DNA of 64,000 bases from DATKXU01 sp035528905 (GCA_035528905.1 DATKXU010000103.1:14238-78237), one strand, 5' to 3'. Shown: positions 42,290-51,131, counted from the stretch's first letter. Notes: generated from the letters alone by a model not told the origin. Made by a program: numbers and translations.

Positions 42290-42673
42290 TTCCGAGTCCT
42301 CCTTTCTACCTTCTCGCACTGCTGAGGCCCCGGACAGCATGCGAAGACAATGCCGTTTTCCATCGGGGACGATTCCCCGGTCGGTCTCGCTAGTTCCGCC
42401 CTTCGTTATCCAGACTGGTCTACTACCTATACTATAACACATTTTTGAACTGGCGTCAACACTTTGTTCAACCCGTCGTCATCCATTCGTCACACCCGTC
42501 GCTGACTATGGCAACGTGGACTAGGAACACTATGAAAGGCGCGGCTGGGAAGCGGCTGGATCGCCGGATGATGGACATACTTAGGGGTGATATCACTCAA
42601 TGTGGTGGTGAAAAGGCCGGACGCCTAGAGGCTGCGGATCAGAAGTAGCATCGCGGATGCAGAGCGTATCCGC
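42290..42673. other. Intergenic region with a strong promoter and otherwise no feature
   Basis: The 384 bases between the glycosidase and antiporter genes contain the promoter at 42431-42459 and a leader of about 135 bases. The remaining 214 bases to 42673 show no gene, repeat or hairpin that I can support. Confidence 0.7.
42431..42459 (-). promoter_or_regulatory. Sigma-70 promoter of the NAGPA-like gene
   Basis: TTGACG and TATAGT are exactly 17 bases apart. Transcription would start near 42424. Confidence 0.8.
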
Positions 42674-43873
42674 CTACTCAGCGGCAGCGTGCTTTGTCTT
42701 TGCTTTGAAAACCAACTTCAGGAGCGGCGGCGTAATGAACGTAGTAATCACTACCACAGCGATGATGACCGCGTACTCCCCCGGCGTGACGATCTTCCTG
42801 GCCAGTCCCATAGTGGCAAATATGAGTCCTACCTCGCCCCGCGGTATCATGCCGACTCCGACTATGACGCGGTTCACATTCCGCTGCACCACGCCGAGAC
42901 CGGCGAACAGCTTCATGATGATGGCCACGGAGACCAGCATTCCCATGAAGGCCAACGTCCCTCTTGTCTCGGGGTTAAAGGGATTGATAGCATTCAAATC
43001 CACCCTGATTCCCACCATGACGAAGAAGATCGGGAGCAGGATATCACCTACGGGTTTCATGCGTTCCTGGATGTGCGCCAAATCCTCGCTTCGGGCCAGG
43101 ACCAAGCCGGCGGCAAACGCGCCTACGATGGTTGCCAGCTTGAGCTCGTGGGCCAAGTAGGAGAGCGCCAAGCAGAAGATGAAGGCGCTTACCGTCAGGA
43201 CACCCCGAGTGCGCAGCTTCTTGGCAACGCGCAGCAGGTACGGCGTCACCGGCGCCCCTATCAGAATAGCCCCTACCAGAAAGGCAACTGCAAGAGCAGT
43301 CGTCTGTCCGATCTGCCAGGCGGAGATATTGCCGGTCACCACCAGCCCGGTCACCACAGCGAGTATGATGAGGCCCAGCACATCATCAATGACGGCTGCG
43401 CCGAGGATTACCTTCGCCTCACGTGTACGAAGCTGGCCCAGGTCGGAAAGCGTCCTCGCGGTTATTCCCACGCTCGTGGCCGTCAGCGTTGCCCCTATGA
43501 ACACGGCCGCCGTATGCGGCAAGTGGAACAAGAGCGAGCCGAAGTATCCCACGGCGAACGGGCCGGCAGCCCCGACCACGGCCACCATGAACGCCGATGG
43601 GCCAACCCGAAGGAACTCGCCGAGGTCGCTCTCGAGCCCGACCTCGAACAGGAGAAGTATGACCCCAAGTTCGGCCAGGAGAAGCAGAGGGAGGTTGTCA
43701 TTGGCTTGCACGTGCATCCACTTGAAGACAGTGGCAGCCAGTACCACGCCGCCGACCAGCTCGCCAAGCACAGGCGGCTGCCCTATGCGCTCGGCCAACT
43801 CGCCGAATACCTTGGCAAACACCAGGATGACAATTATGGACAGGATCGCCTGTGTGATTTGCTCAGTTTCCAT
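42674..43873 (-). CDS. Cation/proton antiporter (CPA2, Kef/NapA type)
   Basis: This 399-residue protein has about 12 transmembrane helices and the antiporter signature ADDVLGLIILAVV (written AVIDDVLGLIILA near 163-175) with the two adjacent aspartates that bind Na+ or K+. The first helices contain FGELAERIGQPPVLGELVGG. There is no C-terminal TrkA/RCK domain, so it is a short CPA2 form. Start ATG at 43873. It follows the universal stress protein gene by 23 bases. Confidence 0.92.
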   Translation of the reverse strand: METEQITQAILSIIVILVFAKVFGELAERIGQPPVLGELVGGVVLAATVFKWMHVQANDNLPLLLLAELGVILLLFEVGLESDLGEFLRVGPSAFMVAVVGAAGPFAVGYFGSLLFHLPHTAAVFIGATLTATSVGITARTLSDLGQLRTREAKVILGAAVIDDVLGLIILAVVTGLVVTGNISAWQIGQTTALAVAFLVGAILIGAPVTPYLLRVAKKLRTRGVLTVSAFIFCLALSYLAHELKLATIVGAFAAGLVLARSEDLAHIQERMKPVGDILLPIFFVMVGIRVDLNAINPFNPETRGTLAFMGMLVSVAIIMKLFAGLGVVQRNVNRVIVGVGMIPRGEVGLIFATMGLARKIVTPGEYAVIIAVVVITTFITPPLLKLVFKAKTKHAAAE

Positions 43874-43896
43874 CTGGATACCACAAACAAGATTTG

Positions 43897-44349
43897 CTAC
43901 GCAGTGCTTGCTGCGCGGACCAGAAGTATGGGGACCTTCGCGCCCCTGAGCACCTTATCGGCCACGCTCCCATAGACCCAGCGCTGAATTCCGGACCGCC
44001 CGTGAGTAGACATTACAATCAGATCCGCGCCGCTCTCGTGTGCGTAGTCGCATATCCGCGAGGCGGCGTTACCCTCCCTGACCACCTTCTTGACATCAAT
44101 GCCTTCCGCCTTGAACTGGTCGGCGATCGTCTCAAGGTACTGCCTGACGTTTTCCATCTCTTCTTCCATGTTCATGGCAACGCTGACGACAGGCCCGACC
44201 ACACCGGGCTGAGAGTATATGCCTACCGGCTCAACTACGCTCAGTAAAGTTACGCGCGCCCCGAATGCTTTGGCGAGGGCACGCGCATGAGGTATCGCGG
44301 CCTCCGCAAGCGGCGACCCGTCCAGAGCCAAAACGATGTTCTTGTACAT
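43897..44349 (-). CDS. Universal stress protein
   Basis: This 150-residue UspA-fold protein has the ATP-binding motif STHGRSGIQRWVYGSVAD, of the G-2x-G-9x-G type, at about 120-137, and begins YKNIVLALDGSPLAEAA. The presence of the motif suggests ATP binding. It may help regulate the neighbouring antiporter, which is a common genomic pairing, but this is inference. Confidence 0.93.
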   Translation of the reverse strand: MYKNIVLALDGSPLAEAAIPHARALAKAFGARVTLLSVVEPVGIYSQPGVVGPVVSVAMNMEEEMENVRQYLETIADQFKAEGIDVKKVVREGNAASRICDYAHESGADLIVMSTHGRSGIQRWVYGSVADKVLRGAKVPILLVRAASTA

Positions 44350-44355
44350 TGGGCA

Positions 44356-45432
44356 CTACCCCTTTCCCGCGGCGCTCAGCGCCCTCGGCGATCTCGTGAG
44401 GATCTCGTGCCCTGATTCAGTCACCAGCACGTCATCCTCGATCCTCATCCCACCCCATTCCGGGATGTAGATTCCCGGTTCGACGGTAAGGACCATCCCA
44501 GCCTCAAGAACCACACCACTTTGCTGGTTCAGTATCCTGCCATCGTGAACTGAAAGTCCCAATCCGTGGCCCAGCCCATGCTTGGAGTAATCACCGAACC
44601 CTTCTGCCGTGATATACTCGCGCGCTACCGAGTCAACCTCCCGGCCCTGCACTCCCGGACGAATCGCATCTATGGCCCGTGACTGCGCTGCGAGGACGAC
44701 CGCGTGTATCTCCTGCTGGCGGGGGTCGGGCCGCCCCAACACAACGGTTCGTGTGATATCTGAATGGTATCCGCGCCAGCGGGCACCGAAGTCCAGAACG
44801 ATCAATTCGCCTTCTGAGATAGCGCGCTCCGTCGGTCTCCCATGCGGCAGAGCCGACCTCGGACCGGAGGCGACTATGGTCTCGAAAGCCTCCTTCTCTG
44901 CGCCGCATTTCCGCATGAAATAGTCAATCTCAGTTGCGACATCCCTTTCCCGCAGGCCGGGCTTCAGATATCCCATGACGTGCTCGTATGTCAGATCAAC
45001 GATCCGCACGGCCTCTCGGATAATCGCAAGCTCGTCCGCATCCTTGACCATTCTGTGCTGCTCAACCAAATCTCTAGCGGGAATCAACCTCGCGAATGGC
45101 AAAGCAGCCTCCAGCTCGCTCCAGTTCCGATAATTGAGCGCATGATCCTCGAACCCGACCCGGCCGAGGCGCAGGTCCTCGATCACCGCCTTTGCTCCTT
45201 GGGTCCAGTTGTTCTCCACCGGCACCAGAGTGAAGTCCGGGCATTCAGCGCGGGCCTGCTCCGCGTATCTCGAATCCGTGAGCACATAACCGGCGTCGTG
45301 CGTGAGTAAGAGCACCCCGTAGGAACCTGTGAAGCAGGTCAAATACCGAATGTTCGCACTGTCGGCGACTAGCAGCGCGTCCAAATCCCAGGCCGCGAGC
45401 TCGTCCCGCAGTTTCCGAAGTCTCTCAGACAC
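44356..45432 (-). CDS. Xaa-Pro aminopeptidase (M24B)
   Basis: This 358-residue metallopeptidase removes N-terminal residues before proline. The metal ligands are in DFGARWRGYHSDITRT (two Asp), GHGLGLSVHDG (His), TVEPGIYIPEWGGMRIEDD (Glu residues). The N-terminal creatinase-type domain (VADSANIRYLTCFTG) is present. GTG at 45432 overlaps the aroQ stop by eight bases (GTGTCTGA) with AAGGGG upstream, so the longer frame from 45528 is rejected. The aroQ-pepP pair is conserved in many bacteria. Confidence 0.95.
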   Translation of the reverse strand: MSERLRKLRDELAAWDLDALLVADSANIRYLTCFTGSYGVLLLTHDAGYVLTDSRYAEQARAECPDFTLVPVENNWTQGAKAVIEDLRLGRVGFEDHALNYRNWSELEAALPFARLIPARDLVEQHRMVKDADELAIIREAVRIVDLTYEHVMGYLKPGLRERDVATEIDYFMRKCGAEKEAFETIVASGPRSALPHGRPTERAISEGELIVLDFGARWRGYHSDITRTVVLGRPDPRQQEIHAVVLAAQSRAIDAIRPGVQGREVDSVAREYITAEGFGDYSKHGLGHGLGLSVHDGRILNQQSGVVLEAGMVLTVEPGIYIPEWGGMRIEDDVLVTESGHEILTRSPRALSAAGKG

Positions 45433-45886
45433 CGGACGTCCCCTTGATCCCTTGTTCTGCCAGATACTTTGCCGCCTGCAAACCCAGGAGATAGCTGTCA
45501 GGCCCAAAGCCGGATATCTGCCCAACACACACAGGGGCGATCACAGACTCGTGGCGGAACTCCTCTCTGGCGTGGATATTGGACAGATGGACCTCGATAG
45601 TCGGAACTTTGACCGCCGCGACAGCATCCCTGAGGGCGATACTGTAATGTGTATAGGCCCCTGGGTTAATGACAATGACATCAGCCCAGTTCCCGGCCTC
45701 CTGTATCGCGTTTACAAGCTCACCTTCGGAGTTGAACTGGCTTATCTCCACATGAACACCCATGGACTCCGCACAGGCTTTGATGCGCTCATCTATCTGG
45801 CTCAGCGTAGTTGAACCATAGATGTCCTGCTCTCGAACGCCCAGGAGGTTCAGGTTTGGACCGTGCAGCACGCGAATCTTGATCAT
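45425..45886 (-). CDS. aroQ: 3-dehydroquinate dehydratase, type II
   Basis: This 153-residue enzyme forms 3-dehydroshikimate in the shikimate pathway. It has the type II signatures GPNLNLLGVREQDIYG (near 8-23), with catalytic Tyr, NPGAYTHYSIALRDA, and VHLSNIHAREEFRHES with catalytic His. ATG at 45886 has GAGGAG upstream. No other aro genes lie nearby. Confidence 0.97.
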   Translation of the reverse strand: MIKIRVLHGPNLNLLGVREQDIYGSTTLSQIDERIKACAESMGVHVEISQFNSEGELVNAIQEAGNWADVIVINPGAYTHYSIALRDAVAAVKVPTIEVHLSNIHAREEFRHESVIAPVCVGQISGFGPDSYLLGLQAAKYLAEQGIKGTSGV

Positions 45887-45889
45887 GGT

Positions 45890-46057
45890 TTACTCCTCTA
45901 CCACAGCTTCTTCCACCAGCATGACCGGAATTCCATCTATGATAGGATATTGCCGACCACATTTCTCGCAGACAAGCTTGTCTCCCCGAAGCACGACCGG
46001 CGGCCGCTCCTCGCAGGCGGGGCACGCGAGTATTTCCAGCAGTTTCGGGTCTATCAT
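45890..46057 (-). CDS. Trm112-like zinc-ribbon protein (UPF0434/YcaR family)
   Basis: This 55-residue protein begins MIDPKLLEILACPAC and ends in a variable acidic tail. Two CxxC pairs, CPAC (12-15) and CEKC (30-33), form the Trm112-type zinc ribbon, followed by the family segment QYPIIDGIPVML. Such proteins often activate methyltransferases. ATG at 46057 has AGGAGG nine bases upstream and overlaps the stop of the solute-binding protein gene by four bases (ATGA). Its stop is four bases from the aroQ start. Confidence 0.9.
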   Translation of the reverse strand: MIDPKLLEILACPACEERPPVVLRGDKLVCEKCGRQYPIIDGIPVMLVEEAVVEE

Positions 46058-47406
46058 CGGCGGACTCCTCCTGGCTGATTTCCTGGCCCCAGCACGAGGT
46101 CCAACTCGCGCTGGGTTTCGATGCGCGCATCAATGAGCGCTTGCCTCGGTGACTCCCTTCCGTATATGGCGGCATCCACCGCCCTCTGGAGAGCCCCCAT
46201 GTAGTATGCCTGCGCCGGCATGACCGGCCTCTGGTGGCGGGATTGCTCCAATATGTTCAAGAACATAGCGTAGCCGGGCTGCTTGCGAATCTCCTCGAGG
46301 TAAGGCGACTTCCTGTAACCCGGGAGTAACCCTGTCTCGCGTCCCACTACCGTAGTACCCTCCACGTCTGCACACATCCAGCGTATAAGCTCCCAGGCTT
46401 CTTTCGAGTGCCTGCTGCCCTTGGGGACTGCCATGCACCAGCCGCCCACCCACGATGAGTGCAGTTCCCCGCCTTGCGGGCCGGGAATGTACGTCATCCC
46501 ATATTCCAGATTCGGCGCGTACTTCTTTATCTCCGCAATCCCCGATAGGTGCAGGCAGCACATGGACAGCTTCCCAACGTAGAACGGATTGAGCTCCGCG
46601 GTCCCAAATCCCGCCTGCAGGCTGGCAATCTTCTCCATGTTGAAATCCTTCGCATAGGAGCACATCCACTCCAACGCCTTCACTACCTTCGGGTCGTTGC
46701 AGGTGACCAGCCGTCTCTGCGGATCGTAGAAAGAGCCGCCGAACGCCCATCCCCAGGTAAAAATGGAGTTTGACGGGCCATACTGCCCCCACGGAACGAG
46801 GCCGATGCGGACCAGCTTGCGAGCGGACCCGCGCCCGCCCCACTTATTCAATTTGCGGACACACCGGTCCAGCTCCTCTATAGTCCGCGGCGGCACGTCG
46901 GGATCCAGGCCGGCATCACGGAAATCCTTCTTGTTCCAGACGAAGGCGAAGTTGGGATCAGCGCAGTACGTCATGGCCCAGACACGGCCTTGGTATTGAT
47001 TCTGCTCCCAGCACGGGGCGAAGAAATCCTTGCTGCTGATACCGTCGGCCTCGATCCACTTGTCCAGCGGGCTCAGCGCGCCCTGCTCGGCCCACTCGGC
47101 CACCTGCGGCCCATCTACGAACACCACATCCGGCGGCCTTCTCGCAGCGACAGATGTGAAGAACTTCTGATTGTTCGACAAGTTGTTCGGCGTGAAAAGG
47201 GGCCGGACGTCAATGCCCGGATGCGATGCCTCGAATGCCTCTATCACCCTGCTGATGGCCTGCGACTGAGTGCCGCCCCAGGGATGCCACAGCGTGATAA
47301 CCTGCTTTGTCGCGCTTCCGGCCTGCTCCCGGCGGGCGCACCCGTGGACGAGCGCCATCACGCCGCATACGACCAAGAACAATATCGGGATCCGAAATCG
47401 AGACAT
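46054..47406 (-). CDS. Extracellular solute-binding protein family 1 lipoprotein (sugar ABC type)
   Basis: This 450-residue protein has a signal with a plausible lipobox (VHGC, cysteine near 21) and the family 1 binding fold: VITLWHPWGGTQSQAIS, RVIEAFEASHPGIDV and DVVFVDGPQVAEWAEQGAL near the N-terminal third. It should deliver a carbohydrate or similar solute to an ABC importer. No permease or ATPase genes are nearby, so it is an orphan. ATG at 47406 has GGGAG eight bases upstream, and the frame open to 47511 is rejected. Confidence 0.9.
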   Translation of the reverse strand: MSRFRIPILFLVVCGVMALVHGCARREQAGSATKQVITLWHPWGGTQSQAISRVIEAFEASHPGIDVRPLFTPNNLSNNQKFFTSVAARRPPDVVFVDGPQVAEWAEQGALSPLDKWIEADGISSKDFFAPCWEQNQYQGRVWAMTYCADPNFAFVWNKKDFRDAGLDPDVPPRTIEELDRCVRKLNKWGGRGSARKLVRIGLVPWGQYGPSNSIFTWGWAFGGSFYDPQRRLVTCNDPKVVKALEWMCSYAKDFNMEKIASLQAGFGTAELNPFYVGKLSMCCLHLSGIAEIKKYAPNLEYGMTYIPGPQGGELHSSWVGGWCMAVPKGSRHSKEAWELIRWMCADVEGTTVVGRETGLLPGYRKSPYLEEIRKQPGYAMFLNILEQSRHQRPVMPAQAYYMGALQRAVDAAIYGRESPRQALIDARIETQRELDLVLGPGNQPGGVRR

Positions 47407-47521
47407 GAGGGCGACTCCCGCGACCGCGCGCATAGTGATGGTATCGGGCACAAGGCTGGACAACCGCCCGATGCCAAGCCACATTCTAACAGGACGGAGC
47501 CCGTCAGTCAATTCGACACGC

Positions 47522-47893
47522 TCAGGCCCGCTTCAGCACGACCTGTTCTCCGGAGCGCACGGCCTTGAATACCTTTGGGTCCGCTTTCACCTTGCCGACA
47601 ATGTTGACTGCGCTCGCCGGCCGAATCTCTGATCCCCTGCTTGCTGGAGTTGGGCCGAAGAAGATGCAGAACGCACTCCCGGGCGGCCAGTATGCTATGT
47701 CGCCCATCTCAACAACTTCCTTGCCGCTCTCCTCGCCCATGCTGACGGGAATGCCGAAATAGATCTCATCGCCCCACGTGCTCCCGCGAGCACTGATGGG
47801 AAGCGCATTCCAGATCGCATCCGCCGTCTTGCTGTCATTCAGCTCCGCGATTGCCTCAACACTGCCAGCGATGATCTTGATTTCTCTCGCCAT
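47522..47893 (-). CDS. Cyclophilin-like fold protein (TM1367 type, DUF369)
   Basis: This 123-residue protein resembles the small cyclophilin-like family with the conserved AYWPPGSAFCIFFGPTPAS (near 65-83) and the VNIVGKVKAD region. Peptidyl-prolyl isomerase activity has not been established for this family. ATG at 47893 has GAGGAGG seven bases upstream. It is the first gene of the operon that continues with the solute-binding protein. Confidence 0.8.
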   Translation of the reverse strand: MAREIKIIAGSVEAIAELNDSKTADAIWNALPISARGSTWGDEIYFGIPVSMGEESGKEVVEMGDIAYWPPGSAFCIFFGPTPASRGSEIRPASAVNIVGKVKADPKVFKAVRSGEQVVLKRA

Positions 47894-47989
47894 ACGGATG
47901 CCTCCTCGATATCCCGTAAAGGCTTGCGTCTCTGAGTCCGCTGCCGCTTTCACATACACAACCGCTCGGTTCTCCGCATAAACACGGCC

Positions 47990-47998
47990 ATTATAACA
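47990..47998 (-). promoter_or_regulatory. Extended -10 promoter of the cyclophilin-like operon
   Basis: TGTTATAAT is an extended -10 box. Transcription would begin near 47983, about 90 bases before the first ATG. Confidence 0.55.
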
Positions 47999-47999
47999 T

Positions 48000-48209
48000 A
48001 TGCTGCTGCGCGACAATCCACATCAGCCCGCAGTGCAGTGGGAAGCAGCGGCATGGGCACTTGTCAGGATTATCTCCGACGAGCAGCTGGCAGCGAGTTT
48101 CGGGGACGCGGGCCGCAGGATCGTGAGAGACAAATTCTCAATTGACCGAATGGTGGACCAAACAATGCAGGTTTACTACGATGTGTTGGCGAAGCGCCTT
48201 ACTGATCAG
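48000..48209 (+). pseudogene. C-terminal remnant of a GT4 glycosyltransferase
   Basis: About 60 codons encode a segment like the end of family 4 glycosyltransferases: WALVRIISDEQLAASFGDAG, then RRIVRDKFSIDRMVDQTMQVYYDVL. The catalytic part and any start region are absent, and an in-frame stop lies directly upstream at 47994. The frame runs on into antisense of the next gene. It is the only family 4 transferase trace here, so a formerly full gene was truncated or deleted. Confidence 0.65.
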
Positions 48210-48699
48210 ACCAGCGATCCTCGTCGGCCTCATCCTCGGTCTCGTCATCAACCTCAGGCGCCTCCGGCATCTGGGTTTCATCGCCCGGTGTGAGCTCAAG
48301 ATTCGGCATGACGTCCCCAAGAATCTGCCGGGCTTCGAGTTCCTTTGATCCGGGAACTAAGACGAAGTACGAAGCGGGGTAGCTCTCGTCTCTCGTATAG
48401 GCACTGTAAGACGGCCTCTCAGACTTCCGTATCAAACATGGAATTCCCTGGTCGCGGAGTGCGGCGGATGCGGCCTCGGCCTCCACAAGGTCCTTGGCCT
48501 GCCAGCAGGCAACCAAATCCTCGGACGATGTGGCGCCAGGCGCTGAAAGAGCCTTGGCAACCCAAGGGGTAGTCGAGTCCCCGAAGGGCGAGCTACCCTC
48601 TGTGCCTTCGCCCAGCGATTCGACGAGTGGGACCTGGCAATCTGGGCACTCGGTGACGCCTTCCACGTATTCGTATTTGCACTCAGGACAGAACGGCAT
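48199..48699 (-). CDS. Zinc-ribbon protein with DUF2007-like domain
   Basis: This 166-residue protein starts with a CPEC/CPDC zinc ribbon (Cys 4, 7, 18, 21). After a linker, a compact domain (about 60-130; LVEAEAASAALRDQGIPCLIR, then ASYFVLVPGSKELEARQIL) matches DUF2007, a putative signal transducer. The C-terminus is very acidic (Asp/Glu-rich). It has no close neighbour that gives a role. Confidence 0.8.
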   Translation of the reverse strand: MPFCPECKYEYVEGVTECPDCQVPLVESLGEGTEGSSPFGDSTTPWVAKALSAPGATSSEDLVACWQAKDLVEAEAASAALRDQGIPCLIRKSERPSYSAYTRDESYPASYFVLVPGSKELEARQILGDVMPNLELTPGDETQMPEAPEVDDETEDEADEDRWSDQ

Positions 48700-48844
48700 G
48701 GCGTTTTACAGATTCGCACCACAACAGAGATTTTCCTGCTTTCCACGCCACTTTTCACCACAGGAATCCCGTAGGCGCAAAGTTGGGTAATACCACATGT
48801 AGAGCACAGTTCACTCGAACGCAGAAAGGATGGTAACTCTAACG

Positions 48845-49267
48845 ATGAAGATTGCAGAAATAATGACCCCGGATGTGATGACTTGCAGGGAGACCGACAA
48901 GCTGGCGGATTGCGCCACGATGATGCGGGAGCTGAATGTGGGCGCTATTCCCGTGGTTGACAACGGTGACAACCTGATTGGGATAATCACCGACCGGGAT
49001 GTCGCAGTCCGGGCCGTTTCGAAAGGCATTGACCCCAATGAGGCGGAGGTGGGCGACTTCATGACGCCCAGCCCGATCACGATCGAGCCGGAGACGAACG
49101 TGGAGGACGCAGCCGATCTTATGGCGGACAACCAGATTCGCCGCCTGCCGGTGGTGAAGGAGGGTAGGCTTGTCGGAATCGTGTCGTTAGGCGACCTGGC
49201 AGTTGATGTCGGCGAGGCCGAGATGCTGGCCGAGGTGCTGGAAAAGGTCTCCGAGCCGGTGAGGTAG
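48845..49267 (+). CDS. Two-CBS-domain protein
   Basis: This 140-residue protein consists of a pair of CBS domains, which bind adenosine ligands such as AMP, ATP or SAM. Typical segments are IAEIMTPDVMTCRETDKLAD, GAIPVVDNGDNLIGIITDRD, and FMTPSPITIEPETNVEDAAD. ATG at 48845 is used, since the ATG at 48830 sits directly on the AAAGG site. The regulated partner is unknown. Confidence 0.9.
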   Translation: MKIAEIMTPDVMTCRETDKLADCATMMRELNVGAIPVVDNGDNLIGIITDRDVAVRAVSKGIDPNEAEVGDFMTPSPITIEPETNVEDAADLMADNQIRRLPVVKEGRLVGIVSLGDLAVDVGEAEMLAEVLEKVSEPVR

Positions 49268-49275
49268 GGAGACGG

Positions 49276-49346
49276 AAGACTGCAGACGGCGGTTTCGGGA
49301 ATGCCTGGGTTGCAATGTAGGGGCAACCCCTGTGGTTGCCCAATAC
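49276..49346. repeat. GGGCAACC/GGTTGCCC hairpin element and CTGCAGACGG repeat
   Basis: In the gap between the convergent CBS and araB genes, a GAAGACTGCAGACGGC segment precedes a perfect 8-bp hairpin (49321-49341, GGGCAACC-CCTGT-GGTTGCCC) flanked by CAATGTAG and AATACC. Similar TAGGGGCAACC hairpins occur in many bacterial genomes. Confidence 0.65.
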
Positions 49347-49363
49347 CGGGGCTCCCCCATTCC

Positions 49364-51118
49364 TCACCCGTTAACGGCGGAGCGCTTGATTTCGAGCAGC
49401 TCCTTCATGACGCCGTACAGGCTCTCGTTGAAGCCCTTCGTGCCGAAGGCGTCGTGGAGGCGGCGGTAGAGTCCGTACAGGCGGTCGTACACGTGCCGGT
49501 TCGCCGGATTCGGCATGTACACGATGTCTTTCAGCCCGCTCATGGCGGCCTGAGCTTCTTCCACCTTCGAGTAGTACCCGGCGGCGACCGCTCCGAACAT
49601 CGCCGACCCGAGCGCGCAGGTCTGTGCGGATCGGGAGATTCGCATCGGGCGCCCGGTCACGTCCGCATAAATCTGCATCAGGAACGGATTGCGCTCCGCC
49701 AGCCCGCCGCACGCGATGACATCCTCTACCTTAACGCCGTATTCCTGGATGCGCTCCATGATTACGCGCCCTCCGAAAGCCGTCCCCTCGATGAGGGCCA
49801 TGAATATCTCCTCCGGCTTCGTGCCGAGCGTCAGCCCGACGATCAGGCCGGTCAGGTTCGGATCAACGAGGACGGTGCGGTTGCCATTGAGCCAATCGAG
49901 CGACAGAAGGCCGGACTGGCCCGGCTTCGATCTTTGCGCGCGCTGCGTCATCGTTTCGAATGCGAGCCCCTTTGCCTCTTCCATGAGGGCGTCGAGCTTG
50001 TCTCCGGCAACTGCCGAAGAGATGCTGCTTTGGGGCAGCAGATTCTCGATCGGCCAGCGCATCTGATCTCGATACCAGGCGAAGATGTCGCCCACCGCCG
50101 ATTGCCCCGCCTCGAGGCCGATCATGCCGGGGACCATGCTGCCGTCCACCTGTCCGCAGATGCCCTTGATCTGAGTCTGCAGCTCGGCAGGCGGAACCAC
50201 CATCATGTCGCAGGTCGAGGTGCCCATGATCTTGACCAGGGTGCCCGGCTTGATGCCGGCGCCGACCGCGCCCATGTGCGCGTCGAACGCGCCGACTGCG
50301 ACAGCAATCCCCTGCCGAAGACCGAGCTGCTGCGCCCATTTCGCGCAGAGACCGCCGACTTTCGTATCAGAGGTGTGGCTGTCTTTACAGAGCTTCGAAA
50401 TCAGGCCGTCCAGCTTCGGACTCACGCTTGAGAGGAATCCCTGCGACGGAAGGCCTCCCCACTCGGCGTTCCACATGGCCTTGTGTCCGGCGGCACACCG
50501 GCTGCGGAGGATGCGCTTCGGATCGGTATCGCCCACGAGAAGCGCAGGCATCCAGTCGCAGTGCTCGACAAAGCCGGCAGCCGCGTTGTAGGCCTTCGGG
50601 TCCACATTCGCAAGATGGAGTATCTTCGAGAAGTACCACTCCGAAGAGTAGATACCTCCGCAGTATTTCGTATAGTCCGGAACATGCTCTTTGGCCTTGC
50701 GGTTAATCAACTCGGCTTCCTGGAAGCTGGTATGGTCTTTCCAGAGCCATGCCATGGCATTTGGGTTATCCCTGAATTCATCGTGCAGCGCAAGGGGAAC
50801 GCCATCGGCGTCCACCGGCATCGGCGTGCTGCCCGTCGTATCAACCCCTATGCCGATGATCCTGTCCGCGCTGAATTCGGGAACAGCCTCAGCATCCCGG
50901 ACTGCGCCGATTACGGATGCCTCCAGTCCCTCAATGTATTCCAAAGGGTCCTGGCGTGCGAAATTGGCATCGCTGTCATCGAGGATGATGCCGTCCCTGC
51001 CGCGGATGTAGTCGTGAACGTATGTCCCGACCTCTTCGCCCGTCTCTACATCGGCGATGAGCGCACGAACCGAGTTGGTTCCAAAATCTATCCCCAGGGC
51101 AAACTTTCCCTCAGCCAT
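49364..51118 (-). CDS. araB: L-ribulokinase
   Basis: This 584-residue FGGY-family kinase phosphorylates L-ribulose to L-ribulose 5-phosphate. It begins ALGIDFGTNSVRALI, has GIGVDTTGSTPMPVD near 95-109, the FGGY-like GTSTCDMMV and the C-terminal CGGLAERNPFLMQIYADVTG (near 480). Length fits AraB. The next gene upstream is araD. No araA isomerase lies in the window. ATG at 51118. Confidence 0.95.
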   Translation of the reverse strand: MAEGKFALGIDFGTNSVRALIADVETGEEVGTYVHDYIRGRDGIILDDSDANFARQDPLEYIEGLEASVIGAVRDAEAVPEFSADRIIGIGVDTTGSTPMPVDADGVPLALHDEFRDNPNAMAWLWKDHTSFQEAELINRKAKEHVPDYTKYCGGIYSSEWYFSKILHLANVDPKAYNAAAGFVEHCDWMPALLVGDTDPKRILRSRCAAGHKAMWNAEWGGLPSQGFLSSVSPKLDGLISKLCKDSHTSDTKVGGLCAKWAQQLGLRQGIAVAVGAFDAHMGAVGAGIKPGTLVKIMGTSTCDMMVVPPAELQTQIKGICGQVDGSMVPGMIGLEAGQSAVGDIFAWYRDQMRWPIENLLPQSSISSAVAGDKLDALMEEAKGLAFETMTQRAQRSKPGQSGLLSLDWLNGNRTVLVDPNLTGLIVGLTLGTKPEEIFMALIEGTAFGGRVIMERIQEYGVKVEDVIACGGLAERNPFLMQIYADVTGRPMRISRSAQTCALGSAMFGAVAAGYYSKVEEAQAAMSGLKDIVYMPNPANRHVYDRLYGLYRRLHDAFGTKGFNESLYGVMKELLEIKRSAVNG

Positions 51119-51131
51119 ACGTCCTCCTTAC

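Noticed and set aside
42445..42648. Small frame of 67 codons on the + strand in the 42.3-42.7 kb gap
   Set aside because: It has no ribosome-binding site or homology, and it overlaps the minus-strand promoter.
42689..43975. Open frames of 428 and 256 codons on the + strand
   Set aside because: They are antisense to the antiporter and contain no domain.
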